DNA of 64,000 nt from Thermithiobacillus plumbiphilus (GTDB lineage Bacteria > Pseudomonadota > Gammaproteobacteria > Acidithiobacillales > Thermithiobacillaceae), in NCBI RefSeq assembly GCF_038070005.1, contig NZ_JBBPCO010000005.1:113529-177528 (forward strand). Direction: 5' to 3'. The notes beneath the pieces were generated by a model. The model had not been told where the DNA came from, ran no database searches, and worked only from the letters and a program-made list of their open reading frames with translations. Of the stretch, positions 1-14,939 are shown piece after piece. Position 1 is the stretch's first letter. Each line of letters begins with the position of its first letter. The translations under genes and the position numbers were made by a program.

Positions 1-5303
<5,303 letters not shown>

Positions 5304-5384
5304 GGTGAACGGTCCTCGCCCATGGGCTAAAAATTCAGTGACACCGGCGGAAGCTCAGCCCGCCGTGCAGCAGTCGAACCTCGT

Positions 5385-5414
5385 ATTATACAATCCCCAC
5401 CATTAGCTATTCAA
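5385..5414 (-). promoter_or_regulatory. sigma70-like promoter for gltBD
   Basis: Reading the minus strand, TTGAAT is followed after 18 bases by a perfect TATAAT about 80 bp upstream of the gltB ATG. No NtrC or sigma54 motif was seen here. Inferred from consensus match only. Confidence 0.6.
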
Positions 5415-5451
5415 TGTATTTTCATGGACTTGGTCCAGAAGGCCGGCAGCC

Positions 5452-5655
5452 TCAGGAGGTGGGATCGTCAAACCTGTCCGATATGGTCTTGTCGCGCTGC
5501 CGGAGTTCCAGCAGGTCGCGGATTTCGGCCAGCAGCCGATTCTGGCGAATCAGCAATACCGGCAGCAGCAGCCAGAGCACAAACATCAACACGAGAAAAA
5601 ACGGCAGCAGGATACTGAGCCCTGTGCCAACACCGGAAAAAAAGCCGCTCATCAT
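5452..5655 (-). CDS. small single-pass membrane protein of unknown function
   Basis: The product has 67 residues: a strongly hydrophobic segment (about residues 10-36, rich in Leu, Val and Phe) followed by a charged, helix-prone tail (RQNRLLAEIRDLLELRQRDK) ending in DDPTS. The tail could form a short coiled coil facing the cytoplasm. The start at 5655 (or the adjacent ATG at 5652) is chosen because GGGAG lies a few bases upstream, overlapping the dgt stop; a longer reading would overlap dgt. It is probably translated with dgt. I do not recognise a family. Confidence 0.6.
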   Translation of the reverse strand: MMSGFFSGVGTGLSILLPFFLVLMFVLWLLLPVLLIRQNRLLAEIRDLLELRQRDKTISDRFDDPTS

Positions 5656-5665
5656 TAATGGCTCC

Positions 5666-6799
5666 CTAGGAATCAAACAGGCGCCGGGATTCGGCGATGG
5701 CAAAGCGATCGGTCATGCCGGCGATGTAATCCGCCACCACGCGGGCCCGCAGCATGGGATCAGTGTCGGAGCCGAGGGTGCGCAGGCGCTGCTGATGCTT
5801 CAGGGGCAACAGCCGCACATCCCCAAAAAATGCCTCAAACAGGGCCCGCACCAGGCGCTTGGCCTTCTCGGTCTGGCGATATACCTCGGGGTGGCGATAC
5901 AGGGCCCGGCGCAGGAAGGCCTTGAGCATCTGGCTCTCCGACTGCAGGGCCGGCGAATAGGCAATCAGGGGCTCGGGCTGGGCATACACGTTCTCGATGC
6001 ACTGCGGACTGGCCTCATTGATCCGCTCCAGGCTGGTCTGCACCAGATCCGTGACGGCGTCATTGATGAGCCGGCGAATGGTTTCATAGACGCAGACCCG
6101 CTCCTTGGCTGCGGGATAACGGCGCCTTACCTCGGTGAATACCCGCTCGAACAGCGGGATCTCCTGCAACTGCGCCAGGGTGATCAGGCCCGAGCGCAGG
6201 CCATCATCAATATCGTGGTTGTTGTAGGCGATCTCGTCGGCAAGGTTCGTGAGCTGGGCCTCCAGGCTGGGCTGCCCCCCTTGCACGAAGCGCCGCCCGA
6301 CCTCGCCCAGCGTTGCCGCGCGAGCCGGCGAGCAGTGCTTCAGGATCCCCTCGCGCGTCTCGAAACAGAGATTCAGGCCCGGGAAGGCAGCATAGCGTTC
6401 CTCCAGCTCATCGACCACCCGCAGCGACTGGAAGTTGTGCTCGAACCCGCCGTAGGGCTGCATGCAGGCATTCAAAGCATCCTGGCCGGCATGGCCAAAG
6501 GGCGTGTGCCCGAGATCATGGGCCAGCGCAATGGCCTCGGCGAGGTCCTCGTTGAGCTGCATCTGGCGCGCGATCGAGCGGGCGATCTGGCCGACTTCGA
6601 TGGAGTGGGTCAGGCGGGTGCGATACAGATCGCCCTCGTGATTGACAAAGACCTGGGTCTTGTATTCCAGGCGGCGAAAGGCCTTGGAGTGGATGACGCG
6701 GTCGCGGTCGCGCTGGAACTCGCTACGCCCGGTGGGCGGCTCCTCGGGATAGCGCCGGCCCAGGGTCCGGCCCGGGTCCGCGGCATAGGGCGCTAGCAT
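5666..6799 (-). CDS. dgt: dGTP triphosphohydrolase-like HD-domain protein
   Basis: The 377-residue protein belongs to the Dgt/SAMHD1-type HD phosphohydrolases that cut dNTPs into deoxynucleoside plus triphosphate, adjusting dNTP pools. The metal ligands are visible: His65 ([11 protein letters not shown]), His94-Asp95 ([13 protein letters not shown]) and a later Asp in [15 protein letters not shown]. The size fits the shorter type 2 dGTPase-like group rather than the 505-residue E. coli enzyme, so the preferred dNTP is uncertain. It lies 12 bp after thyX, a sensible pairing because both act on deoxynucleotide supply. Confidence 0.9.
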   Translation of the reverse strand: MLAPYAADPGRTLGRRYPEEPPTGRSEFQRDRDRVIHSKAFRRLEYKTQVFVNHEGDLYRTRLTHSIEVGQIARSIARQMQLNEDLAEAIALAHDLGHTPFGHAGQDALNACMQPYGGFEHNFQSLRVVDELEERYAAFPGLNLCFETREGILKHCSPARAATLGEVGRRFVQGGQPSLEAQLTNLADEIAYNNHDIDDGLRSGLITLAQLQEIPLFERVFTEVRRRYPAAKERVCVYETIRRLINDAVTDLVQTSLERINEASPQCIENVYAQPEPLIAYSPALQSESQMLKAFLRRALYRHPEVYRQTEKAKRLVRALFEAFFGDVRLLPLKHQQRLRTLGSDTDPMLRARVVADYIAGMTDRFAIAESRRLFDS

Positions 6800-6811
6800 G
6801 GCGAAACGCGC

Positions 6812-7624
6812 CTAGCCTGCCTGCTTCTCATTCAGCACCCGTTGCATGGTCTCGGCCAGCAGCGGCAGGCGCGCGGCAAAGAGATCAAAGGCGGCATCGG
6901 CGTATTCGCGCATCTCGTACTGGGCATCGGGCTTGCGCCGCAGGGCAAAGAAATTCATCAGGCTCCTGAAGTTCACGGTCCAGTAGACATCCGAATAGGC
7001 CGCCACCGGCGTGACATTGCGCAGCAGTTCCCGCGCCCGGCCTCGGTACGGGTCACGCCCACCCTCCTTGGGCGGAATCTCGCCCGCGGCGCGGGCTGTG
7101 TCGATGCGCTCGCAGGCCTGCTCGTACTGACGCTCGTACCAGTCAAAGAGCTGCGCCATCATGGCTTCGTATTCGGCCACGGCCGCATCGCTCAGCACCT
7201 CGAAACCATCCACGCTGCGCGCCTGAGTATCCGGGATGTAAGCCGCGCTGATCGGCTTTCTGTAGCGCATCGAGAACTCGTTCCAGGAACTGACCCGATG
7301 CTTGACCCACTGACGCAGCACGAAGATGGGTGCGATGAAGCGGTAACGAAAGTACACGGTCTCAAAGGGCGTGCCGTGATTGTCCTTCAGCAGCAGGTAC
7401 AAAAGCGCACGGTCCTTGTCGGAGAAATCCGCCAGTGATTGCAGGCGTTTGTTGGTGGAGCTGATGCGGGCGGTGTTGACGATGGTCGCCTCATCGCCCC
7501 AGCCATCCTCCAGCTCGATGAAGCCGAAATTGCCGATGCGCCGGGTGCCCGCGGGGTTGAGTTGGCAGCGCAGCGCGATTTCCTCAGCAATTTCGGCCGT
7601 GGCCTTGTTGGCTTGAAAGCTCAT
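6812..7624 (-). CDS. thyX: FAD-dependent thymidylate synthase ThyX
   Basis: This 270-residue flavoprotein makes dTMP from dUMP using methylene-tetrahydrofolate and NADPH, and replaces the unrelated ThyA. The ThyX signature is present at residues 108-118 ([11 protein letters not shown]), within QWVKHR...SMRY. The usual RHR-x7-S motif reads KHR here, a conservative change at the first position. No ThyA is seen in the window. The start codon overlaps the aroB stop by four bases (ATGA), showing translational coupling. Confidence 0.94.
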   Translation of the reverse strand: MSFQANKATAEIAEEIALRCQLNPAGTRRIGNFGFIELEDGWGDEATIVNTARISSTNKRLQSLADFSDKDRALLYLLLKDNHGTPFETVYFRYRFIAPIFVLRQWVKHRVSSWNEFSMRYRKPISAAYIPDTQARSVDGFEVLSDAAVAEYEAMMAQLFDWYERQYEQACERIDTARAAGEIPPKEGGRDPYRGRARELLRNVTPVAAYSDVYWTVNFRSLMNFFALRRKPDAQYEMREYADAAFDLFAARLPLLAETMQRVLNEKQAG

Positions 7625-8709
7625 GCAGTCTCCATGTGACTCTGGATCGCCTCGACCACCGCCGCTTCGGGCACGTCGCTGGTGATCACCGCCTCGCCCA
7701 GGGCCGAGAGCAATACAAAGCGCATCCGCCCACCCTGCACTTTCTTGTCCACCCGCATGTACTCCAGATAATTTTCCACCGGCAGGCGGGGGGCCGAGGT
7801 AGGCAGGCCGGCGCGCTGGATCACGCCATACAGCAAATTGAGTTCGCTTTCGCGCAGGTAGTCCAGACGCCGCGAGAGATCCGCCGCCATGACCATGCCG
7901 ATGGCCACCGCCTCGCCATGCAGAAAGGTACCATAGCCGGCCGCCGCCTCGATCGCGTGCCCAAAGGTATGGCCGAAATTGAGGATGGCGCGCAGCCCCC
8001 CTTCCCGCTCATCCTTGGCTACCACCCAGGCCTTGTCGGCGCAGGATTGCTCGATCACATGCATCAGCGTCGTGGGATCCAGGGCGAGCAGCGCTTCCAT
8101 GTTCTCATCGAGATAGTTCAGGAAACCGAGATCGACGATGGCCCCATATTTGATGATCTCGGCGATGCCGGAGCGGAATTCGCGCTTGGGCAGGGTCTTG
8201 AGGGTGTCGGTATCGATCAGCACCATCTGTGGCTGATAGAAGGCGCCGATCATGTTCTTGCCGCGCGGATGATTGACGCCGGTCTTGCCGCCCACCGAGG
8301 AATCCACCTGGGCCAGCAGGGTGGTCGGGGCCTGGATGAAGGGCACGCCGCGCTGGTAGGACGCCGCGGCAAAGCCGGTGATGTCGCCGATCACGCCCCC
8401 ACCCAGTGCAATCAACGTGGTCGAGCGATCGCAGTTGTGCGCCAGCAGCTCACCGACGATGCGGTCCACCATCTCCAAGGTCTTGTAGACCTCGCCATCC
8501 GGCAGCTCGATGACCACCGCCTCGCGGCTCAGGCTGGCAAGGGTTTCGCGCAGCACGGGCAGATAGAGCGGCCCCACCGTGGTGTTGGTGACGATGGCGA
8601 CCGGGCCCTTGCCCAGGGCGGGGTCGAGCAGATCGGGACGGCGCAGCAGTCCGCTGCCGATATGAATGGGGTAGGCGCGTGCGCCCAGGTCAAGGTTCAA
8701 GGTTCTCAT
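7621..8709 (-). CDS. aroB: 3-dehydroquinate synthase
   Basis: This enzyme catalyses the second step of the shikimate pathway, DAHP to 3-dehydroquinate, using NAD and a divalent metal. The 362-residue length is typical. Visible motifs are the NAD-binding region ([23 protein letters not shown]), the conserved [18 protein letters not shown] stretch, and metal-site histidines in [10 protein letters not shown] and [10 protein letters not shown]. It follows aroK by 42 bp in the usual proteobacterial order pilQ-aroK-aroB. Confidence 0.97.
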   Translation of the reverse strand: MRTLNLDLGARAYPIHIGSGLLRRPDLLDPALGKGPVAIVTNTTVGPLYLPVLRETLASLSREAVVIELPDGEVYKTLEMVDRIVGELLAHNCDRSTTLIALGGGVIGDITGFAAASYQRGVPFIQAPTTLLAQVDSSVGGKTGVNHPRGKNMIGAFYQPQMVLIDTDTLKTLPKREFRSGIAEIIKYGAIVDLGFLNYLDENMEALLALDPTTLMHVIEQSCADKAWVVAKDEREGGLRAILNFGHTFGHAIEAAAGYGTFLHGEAVAIGMVMAADLSRRLDYLRESELNLLYGVIQRAGLPTSAPRLPVENYLEYMRVDKKVQGGRMRFVLLSALGEAVITSDVPEAAVVEAIQSHMETA

Positions 8710-8735
8710 GGCATCTGGATTTTTCAGCCGGTCGC

Positions 8736-8767
8736 CCCGGAGGCGCGATGCTCATCGCGCCTCCGGG
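8736..8767. repeat. perfect 15-bp inverted repeat across the aroK stop codon
   Basis: CCCGGAGGCGCGATG, a 2-bp spacer, then its exact reverse complement. The dyad includes the last codons of aroK and the first part of the aroK-aroB gap. In RNA it would form a long G+C-rich hairpin. No U-run follows on the minus strand, so a simple intrinsic terminator is unlikely; an RNA stability, processing or attenuation element inside the aroK-aroB message is more likely. Confidence 0.7.
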
Positions 8768-9288
8768 CAGGCGGGCCTGGCTTTTTTCAGGTATTTGAAA
8801 ATCTGGCCGACCACCTGATCCGCCCGCAGATTGTCGGTTTTCAGGATCAGGTCGGCCAGCTCGCGGTATATGGGGCCCCGTTCGGCCTGCATCGCTTCCA
8901 GCCTTGCGCGGGGATCTTCCACCTGCAGCAGGGGCCGGTTGGGGTCCTGGCGCACCCGACGCAACTGTTCATCCACGCTCACGTTCAGGAAAACGATCCT
9001 GCCGAGCTCGCGCAGGACCTGGCGGTTTTGCGGTCGCAGCACCACCCCGCCTCCGGTGGCCAGCACCATGGGCCCGGTACCCAGCAGCTCAGTCAGCACC
9101 CGGGATTCCCGCTGGCGGAAACCCGCCTCGCCCTCGATCTCGAAGATGGTCGGGATGGAGACGCCGGTACGTTCGACGATGATGCTATCAGAATCCAAAA
9201 AAGGCAAATGCAGTCGGGCGGCCAGAAGCCGCCCGACTGTGGACTTGCCGGCCCCCATGGGGCCGATGAGGATGACACCTTGTTTCAC
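8752..9288 (-). CDS. aroK: shikimate kinase
   Basis: This 178-residue P-loop kinase phosphorylates shikimate at the 3-hydroxyl. The Walker A loop GPMGAGKST is at residues 9-17. The substrate-binding motif DSD is in LDSDSIIVE, the Walker B-like motif is LATGGGVVLR, and the lid arginine region is RQDPNRPLLQ. The start is GTG. It lies about 200 bp after pilQ; that gap contains a TATACT box but no gene I can support. The C-terminal codons lie within a perfect inverted repeat. Confidence 0.96.
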   Translation of the reverse strand: MKQGVILIGPMGAGKSTVGRLLAARLHLPFLDSDSIIVERTGVSIPTIFEIEGEAGFRQRESRVLTELLGTGPMVLATGGGVVLRPQNRQVLRELGRIVFLNVSVDEQLRRVRQDPNRPLLQVEDPRARLEAMQAERGPIYRELADLILKTDNLRADQVVGQIFKYLKKARPACPEAR

Positions 9289-9485
9289 AGATTCATCACC
9301 ACCGGAATTATGGCTCGATATCCAGCAGTATAAACCAAATGCAAACCCAGCCCAGCCCGTTCAAGCAATCGGACATGCCAGCCTCAGCCGGCCCGCAATT
9401 TGCCTCGCAATCCAGGCTGGTCTCGACCTGGTCCAGGACCGCCATGACGCGCTCCATCTCGCACCATCCTGGTCCCGGACCGAGC

Positions 9486-11774
9486 TTATCTTTCGCTCAG
9501 TTGCGCTGGACGTTCCACGCCTTCCACGATCTTCGGAGTCAGGAAGATGAGCAGTTCGGTCTGGTTCTTAGTTTTTGCCTTTCCCTTGAAGAGATATCCA
9601 AGCACCGGGATCTTGCGCAGTCCCGGAACGCCGGCTTCGCTTTCGTTTTCCTCTTCTTCATAGATGCCGCCGATCACGATGGTTTCGCCATTGTTGACCA
9701 GCACGTTGGTATTGACCTTGCGGGTGTCGATCGCCACGCCACCGGGGACGATTTCACCCTTGGAGTCCTTGGTCGCCAGCACTTCCATCTGCACCTTGCC
9801 ATCGGGTGTGATGTGGGGGGTTACCTCAAGGCTCAGCACGGCCTTCTTGAAGGTGACGGAAGTCGCGCCGCTGCTGGTCGCCGCCTGATAGGGGATTTCC
9901 TTGCCCTGTTCGATCAGGGCTTTTTGCTGATCGCCAGTGATCACGCGCGGGCTGGAGACCACGCGCCCCAGGCCTTCCGACTGGATGGCCGACAACTGCA
10001 GGTCAAGGATGCGGGTACCGGCCATGTTGCCGAGACGCACGCCGAGGCTGGCCGGATTGAAGCCAGCGGCACCAATGGCCGGGAAGTTGACCACCGATGA
10101 TGGCGTCTTCACGCCCTGACCGGAACCCACCTGACCGCCAGCGTAATCACCGGACAGGTCGATGGTGCTGGGGAAATCGTAGCCGGTGGTTTCATTGAAG
10201 CTTCCGCCCCACCTGACGCCCAGCGACTGCGCCGCTGTAGTCGAGGCCACGACGATGCGGCTCTCGATCAGCACCTGCTTGACCGGGCGATCAAGACGCG
10301 CAACCAGGCGTTTGATGCTGGCGAGATTGCCGGGCGTCTCCTTGACCAGAATGCTGTTGGTGCGCTTGTCCACGGTCACGGCGCCGCGATCTGACAGAAG
10401 ATTGTTGCCGATGCGGGTTCCGAGCGCCAGGGAACCCAGCAGGCCGGTGCGCGTCACCTCGGTTTCACGGCTCGTGCCATCCAGGCTGGTATTGCTGCGC
10501 GTGGTGGTCGTGCTTGGCGTATTGGTGGCGTTGAGCAGGGCCGCGATGTCCTCGGCACGCGCATAGTTGATCTGGATCAGCTCGGTGACGGTGGGCTCGA
10601 GCTGGACCTTGGCCTGCTCGGCCTTGAGCCGGGCCTCTTCCTGGGCGGCCAGCTCCTTTTGCGGGGCGACCCAGATGATGTTGCCCTGGCGCTTCATGCC
10701 CAGCCCCTTGGATTCGAGGATGATGTCCAGGGCCTGGTCCCAGGGCACGTTCTTCAGGCGCATGGTCAGATTGCCGCTGACGTTGTCGGCCATGATGATG
10801 TTGATGCCGGTGAAGTCGGCGATCACCTGCAGGGCATTGCGCACGTCGATGGCCTGGAAATCCATGCTGAAACGCGAGCCGTTGTATGGTTTGCCTGGTT
10901 CGGCGGGCGTGGCAGGACCCGTGGCGCGGATCTCGGCCTTGGGCTTGACGTCGACCACGACCCGGTTGCCCACCTGATAGGCGGCATATTCGAAGTTCTT
11001 CGGCATGTCAAAGACCAGCCGGGTGTCGCGGCCACGCCGATAGCTGTCGATGGTGCGCACCGGCGTGCCAAAGTCGGTCACGTCCAGTCGCCGCTCCAGC
11101 CTACCGGGCAGGCGCGTGCCGGCCAGATCAAGAATCAGGCGATTGCCATCCCGATGCAGGTCGGGCGAGGGCGCGCCGTAGGCGAGTTGCAGTTCCAGCC
11201 GCCCCCCTTCCTTGGGCCCGCGCCTGAAAGTCATGTCCTGCACCTCTGGAGTAAGGACTTCGGGCGTTGTAGCGGCAGGTGCGGCACTGGCGACCAGGGC
11301 GGGCGCGGACCTGACCGCTTCGGAGAAGGCAATGCGATAGCCGCCGGCGGCAGGTTCAACCATGATGGGCATGGCCCGGTCGAGCCGGATCTCCAGGCGC
11401 GCGGTGTTCGAGCCGGCCACCTGGCTCGGGCGGGCTTCCAGCACCGGGCCGCTCCCCGTCAGGGCCTGCACGCCAGGGCCAAAGCGGGTGTTGAGGAAGT
11501 CGACCTGGACTCTGCGGCCCTCGTCGAGCACGGTGATGTCATAGTCGGGGCGCTGGGGCGCGATGATCTGCAGCGCCGGTTTGGGGCCTGGCTGCTGGGC
11601 CAGTCCTTCGATGAAGGCCAGGGCCTGTGATTGCCCGGCGGTTTCCTGGGCAGGCGCCTCGCTTTTTCCGGGTTCGGCCAGCGTGGCGGTAGGCAGCATG
11701 AAGACACCGGCCAGCGTCAGGGCCAGGCGAAGCGGGGACTGGGTGAAGCAGGCATGTTGTCTGGTTGATTTCAT
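9486..11774 (-). CDS. pilQ: type IV pilus outer-membrane secretin PilQ
   Basis: PilQ forms the outer-membrane ring through which the pilus fibre passes. The ATG at 11774 gives a 762-residue preprotein with AGAGG upstream and a signal peptide ending near TATLA; an in-frame TTG 60 bases earlier would add an implausible N-terminus. Domain order is AMIN-type beta domains (about residues 60-250), an STN domain (FSMDFQAIDVRNALQVIADF), an N1/NolW domain, and the secretin channel with VSSPRVITGDQQKALIEQG and GGIYEEEE near the end. A Ser/Thr-rich insertion (NTPSTTTTRSNTS) lies before the secretin core. Confidence 0.97.
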   Translation of the reverse strand: MKSTRQHACFTQSPLRLALTLAGVFMLPTATLAEPGKSEAPAQETAGQSQALAFIEGLAQQPGPKPALQIIAPQRPDYDITVLDEGRRVQVDFLNTRFGPGVQALTGSGPVLEARPSQVAGSNTARLEIRLDRAMPIMVEPAAGGYRIAFSEAVRSAPALVASAAPAATTPEVLTPEVQDMTFRRGPKEGGRLELQLAYGAPSPDLHRDGNRLILDLAGTRLPGRLERRLDVTDFGTPVRTIDSYRRGRDTRLVFDMPKNFEYAAYQVGNRVVVDVKPKAEIRATGPATPAEPGKPYNGSRFSMDFQAIDVRNALQVIADFTGINIIMADNVSGNLTMRLKNVPWDQALDIILESKGLGMKRQGNIIWVAPQKELAAQEEARLKAEQAKVQLEPTVTELIQINYARAEDIAALLNATNTPSTTTTRSNTSLDGTSRETEVTRTGLLGSLALGTRIGNNLLSDRGAVTVDKRTNSILVKETPGNLASIKRLVARLDRPVKQVLIESRIVVASTTAAQSLGVRWGGSFNETTGYDFPSTIDLSGDYAGGQVGSGQGVKTPSSVVNFPAIGAAGFNPASLGVRLGNMAGTRILDLQLSAIQSEGLGRVVSSPRVITGDQQKALIEQGKEIPYQAATSSGATSVTFKKAVLSLEVTPHITPDGKVQMEVLATKDSKGEIVPGGVAIDTRKVNTNVLVNNGETIVIGGIYEEEENESEAGVPGLRKIPVLGYLFKGKAKTKNQTELLIFLTPKIVEGVERPAQLSER

Positions 11775-11830
11775 TCCTAAACCTCTGGGCTGCCAGGTGG
11801 CGCCCTTTTCGTATTTATCCGGTCGGCCAG

Positions 11831-12385
11831 TCAAGGATTGGTGCTCATCTCGATACGCTGCTGGCGCTTTTCAAAACCGCCGTCCGTAGCCGGCACCAGT
11901 TCTATCAGGCGCAATGCGGACTCACCTGGCCGCTGGACGATCTCGACCACGCGCCCATCGTTGCGTCCCAGGTAATTGCCGAGCGTGACCCGGTAAACCT
12001 TGCCATCGGGCGTCTTGATCAGGCCCCAGGGCTGGCCTTTCACATCGCGCACGATGCCGACGAGATTGAGACTGCCTAGGTCGAACTCTTCGAGCACCTG
12101 ACGCACCCGGTTGCTGTTGGGACGCGGCCCCTTGGCGATTTCGAGGGTACGTTCCTTGCGCCGGCTTTCCTCGAAACTGGTGAAGGGATCGCGACGGTTT
12201 TCTCCGGTATAGAGAATGATGCTCGGCAGCGGCGCCTCGGGCAACTTTTCGATCGATTTGCCGGACTTGGGCGCCGCGGCCACGAACTGTTTCAGATCGG
12301 CCATGTCATCTCCCTGAGCGCAGCCGCCCAGAGACAGGGCCCCGCCGAGCAGGAAGGCAACCGACCAGAACGCCTTGTGATTCAT
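11831..12385 (-). CDS. pilP: type IV pilus assembly lipoprotein PilP
   Basis: PilP is an inner-membrane lipoprotein that joins PilN/PilO to the PilQ secretin. The 184-residue preprotein has a lipobox, LGGC, with acylated Cys22. The HR-type beta-sandwich occupies the C-terminal half (LGSLNLVGIVRD, then KVYRVTLGNYLGRNDGRV). It sits between pilO, which it overlaps by four bases, and pilQ, in the standard pilMNOPQ order. Confidence 0.95.
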   Translation of the reverse strand: MNHKAFWSVAFLLGGALSLGGCAQGDDMADLKQFVAAAPKSGKSIEKLPEAPLPSIILYTGENRRDPFTSFEESRRKERTLEIAKGPRPNSNRVRQVLEEFDLGSLNLVGIVRDVKGQPWGLIKTPDGKVYRVTLGNYLGRNDGRVVEIVQRPGESALRLIELVPATDGGFEKRQQRIEMSTNP

Positions 12386-13038
12386 TTCTTCACCTCCTCC
12401 GCCTTGGCCTTGGCATTCAGCTCCGCCTCGTCCAGATAGCGGTAGGTCTGCAGGCGGGCCTCCAGGCGCAGCGGCGCCTTGCTCGCAGGCTTGGCGCTTG
12501 CACCAGCGGCGGGCTGACCTTCTGCCCGCAGGAGATTGATGTCGTGCAAGGTCACGATGCGGGGCAGGGCGGCGACGGCGGCCGCGAAATTGCCCATGGC
12601 GTCATAAGCACCCTGTACGGTGATCTTGACCGGCACTTCGGCGTCATAGTCTCGGATCTGCTCTGGCAGGGGCTGAAAGAGTTGGAAATCCAGGCCCCGG
12701 CTGCGCCCGGCGACCGTGACGTCATCGAGCAGCGAAGGGATCTCGGCGCGACTGGGCAACTGGCGCACCATGAGATCGAAACGGCGCTGGATCTCGCCAA
12801 GCTGTGCCTGGTATTGCGGGAGATTGGCCGCCAGGCGCTGCTTGTTGCGAAGCTGGGTTTTCAGGGTTTGCTCTTCCTCGCGCAGGGCGTTGAGCTGCTC
12901 ATTGAGCGGCTGCAGGAAAAAGAAGTAGAACAGCAGCCCCAGAATGGTGACGAATATGCCGGAGATGATCAGCCGGGCCTGCAGGGGCCAGCGGAAGAAG
13001 TCCTCGGGCTTGAGTGTGCGCAGCTCATCGAAGGTCAT
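12382..13038 (-). CDS. pilO: type IV pilus inner-membrane protein PilO
   Basis: A 218-residue bitopic protein that pairs with PilN to form the periplasmic part of the pilus alignment complex. One transmembrane helix (about residues 22-42, ending YFFFLQPLN) is followed by a coiled coil and a ferredoxin-like periplasmic domain containing the conserved VKITVQGAYDAMGNF stretch. It overlaps pilN and pilP by four bases each, indicating one message. The C-terminus is Lys/Glu-rich. Confidence 0.95.
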   Translation of the reverse strand: MTFDELRTLKPEDFFRWPLQARLIISGIFVTILGLLFYFFFLQPLNEQLNALREEEQTLKTQLRNKQRLAANLPQYQAQLGEIQRRFDLMVRQLPSRAEIPSLLDDVTVAGRSRGLDFQLFQPLPEQIRDYDAEVPVKITVQGAYDAMGNFAAAVAALPRIVTLHDINLLRAEGQPAAGASAKPASKAPLRLEARLQTYRYLDEAELNAKAKAEEVKK

Positions 13039-13631
13039 TTTTGAGCCCCTCCGTTCATCGCGACCTGCTGCAGCTTCGATGTCTCCTGCTCGCCAGCGCG
13101 CAGGCCGACCAGCATCTTGAACTGCCCGACGGGCAGGCCCGCCAGTTCCGTCTTGGAAATGATCTCCAATCTCGGATTGGCAAACACCGGAGACGCTTCC
13201 AGCCGCCGCATCAGCTCCGAGACCTGGCCGTTGGATTCCGCGTAGCCCTCCAGGAGAAAACCCTGGGGATTCTGTTGCAGGTGGGTGAGAAAGATTCCGG
13301 AAGGCATCAGCGTGCTGACCTCATTGAAAACGCGCACCATCTGGCTGCGATCCTTCTGCAGTTCCTCGACCACGCGCAGGCGCTCCAGCATGGTCTCGCG
13401 CTTTTCCTTGAGCTCGGAAATGGTCTTGATCTTTGCATCGACCAGGGCGACTTCCTGCTTGAGGTAATCCACCCGCGCCTGCTGGTGCTCGATGCGTTCT
13501 TCGAAGGCGCCATGAATGCCATAGAACATCAGCCCGACCAGGGCGGCACCAATTGCGGCGCCAATGGCATTGCGCCGCTGGGCCGCCTTGCGCTGCGCCT
13601 CGCGATAGGGCAGCAGATTGATCCGGATCAT
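13035..13631 (-). CDS. pilN: type IV pilus inner-membrane protein PilN
   Basis: PilN is 198 residues long, with the hallmark cytoplasmic N-terminus MIRINLLPYREAQR that binds PilM, one transmembrane helix (about residues 25-45), then a coiled coil and a periplasmic domain. It anchors PilM under the membrane and pairs with PilO. Its start directly follows pilM, sharing one base. Confidence 0.96.
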   Translation of the reverse strand: MIRINLLPYREAQRKAAQRRNAIGAAIGAALVGLMFYGIHGAFEERIEHQQARVDYLKQEVALVDAKIKTISELKEKRETMLERLRVVEELQKDRSQMVRVFNEVSTLMPSGIFLTHLQQNPQGFLLEGYAESNGQVSELMRRLEASPVFANPRLEIISKTELAGLPVGQFKMLVGLRAGEQETSKLQQVAMNGGAQK

Positions 13632-14695
13632 CAGGCAAACCTCCGCATGGCAAGCCCGCAGGCCAGGCCCAGTGATGCACTCTCCGCCCGCAGCAGATTG
13701 GCATCCACACCCGGGGCGAGATCCATGCCGGCGAATGGGTCGGCGATGCTGACGCGCAGCGGGCTGCGGTTGCGCAGTGCTTCCAGAAGCCCGGGAGTGA
13801 GCGCGCAGCCGCCGAACAGCACGGCCTTGTCGATGTGAATGCTGGGCATGCTGGACTGAAAGAATTCGAGCGAGCGCAGGATGTCCAGGGCGAGATTGTT
13901 GACGAAGGGATACAGCACCTCACGTTCGTAGTCCGCGGGCAGGCCACCGCGGCGCTTCATCCGTCCGGCATCGGCATGATCGAGTCCATAGCGGCGCATG
14001 ATGTCCTCGGTCAGCCGGTCGCCACCAAAGCCATGATCGCGGTTGTATACCGGCTGGCCCTGCTGGAAGACATGGACCTTGGTGGTGCTGGCGCCGATAT
14101 CGATCAGTGCCACGGTCTGGCCCGGCGCCGGGCTGCCCGGCTGGGTCGCCAGGTATTCATGGACGGCGAGCAGGGCAAAGGGCTCGACATCCACCACTTT
14201 GGTATCGAGATTGGCCAGGGCCAGCGCCGCCACGCGGTCCTCGACCGCCTCGCGCTTGCTGGCGACCAGCAGGATCTGGTCGTAACCGGACCGGGTTTCG
14301 TCCGGACCAAGCACCGCGAAATCGAAGCTGACCGCGTCCATGCTGAAGGGGATGTACTGGCCGCCTTCGAGCTGGAGCTGAACCTCGAGGTCCTCCTCGC
14401 TCATGCCGGCCGGCAGGGTGATGATCTTAATGATGGCATCGGCACTGGACAGCGCCGTGATTGCCAGGCGTGAACGGCTCTGGCTGCGCTTGTGCAGCGT
14501 GCTTACAGCCAGGGCAATGGTCTTCATGTCGGGCAGCGCCCCCGTCTTCAGCTCGCTTTGATGCAGCGGCTCGATGCCGAATCGTTCGACACGATAACGA
14601 TTTTTCTGCCGGCTCAACTCGACGAGCTTGACGGAGGATGAACTGATATCCAGTCCCACAACGGGTGGCGGAGCAAAGGCGAACAAGGTTGGCAC
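13631..14695 (-). CDS. pilM: type IV pilus ATPase-like protein PilM
   Basis: A 354-residue actin-fold cytoplasmic protein that binds the PilN tail. The nucleotide-binding elements GLDISSSSVKLVEL and ALIDIGASTTKVHVFQQ are visible, as is the C-terminal LFGGCALTPGLLEALR. The start is uncertain: GTG at 14695 lies almost on top of AGGAAGG, while an in-frame TTG at 14686 has that sequence at a better distance and still leaves a normal PilM N-terminus. It is the first gene of pilMNOPQ, divergent from mrcA as in many gammaproteobacteria. Confidence 0.95.
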   Translation of the reverse strand: MPTLFAFAPPPVVGLDISSSSVKLVELSRQKNRYRVERFGIEPLHQSELKTGALPDMKTIALAVSTLHKRSQSRSRLAITALSSADAIIKIITLPAGMSEEDLEVQLQLEGGQYIPFSMDAVSFDFAVLGPDETRSGYDQILLVASKREAVEDRVAALALANLDTKVVDVEPFALLAVHEYLATQPGSPAPGQTVALIDIGASTTKVHVFQQGQPVYNRDHGFGGDRLTEDIMRRYGLDHADAGRMKRRGGLPADYEREVLYPFVNNLALDILRSLEFFQSSMPSIHIDKAVLFGGCALTPGLLEALRNRSPLRVSIADPFAGMDLAPGVDANLLRAESASLGLACGLAMRRFA

Positions 14696-14780
14696 CTTCC
14701 TGGTCTGTTATTTTTGCTGGGGCCGCAACAAGGGAATTTTTCGGGAATAGGGTTGTCTTAGTTTTCCCCCTGCCAGACGA

Positions 14781-14808
14781 AAATTAGCCGCGATCCGGCT
14801 ACTGTCAA
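14781..14808 (-). promoter_or_regulatory. candidate sigma70 promoter for pilMNOPQ
   Basis: On the minus strand a perfect TTGACA is followed after 16 bases by TAATTT, about 85 bp upstream of pilM. The -35 is strong and the -10 is weak. It sits in the 244-bp divergent region between pilM and mrcA; for mrcA only a weak TTTCGC/TATTCT pair was seen. Confidence 0.45.
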
Positions 14809-14939
14809 GTCAGGCAGTGATTTTTCTGTCATTTCATTTTTCAGGCCGAGCCTTTCGCGAATGGCCGAGCTGGTCTATTCTCTTCACGGCGGCCACACCC
14901 TGAGTGGTCATTTCCCCTGCCTGTCAGATCGTAAGAGTT

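Noticed and set aside
9289..9485. Possible 49-codon ORF in the pilQ-aroK gap on the minus strand
   Set aside because: No ribosome-binding site, no recognised family and atypical composition; only a TATACT box is notable there.
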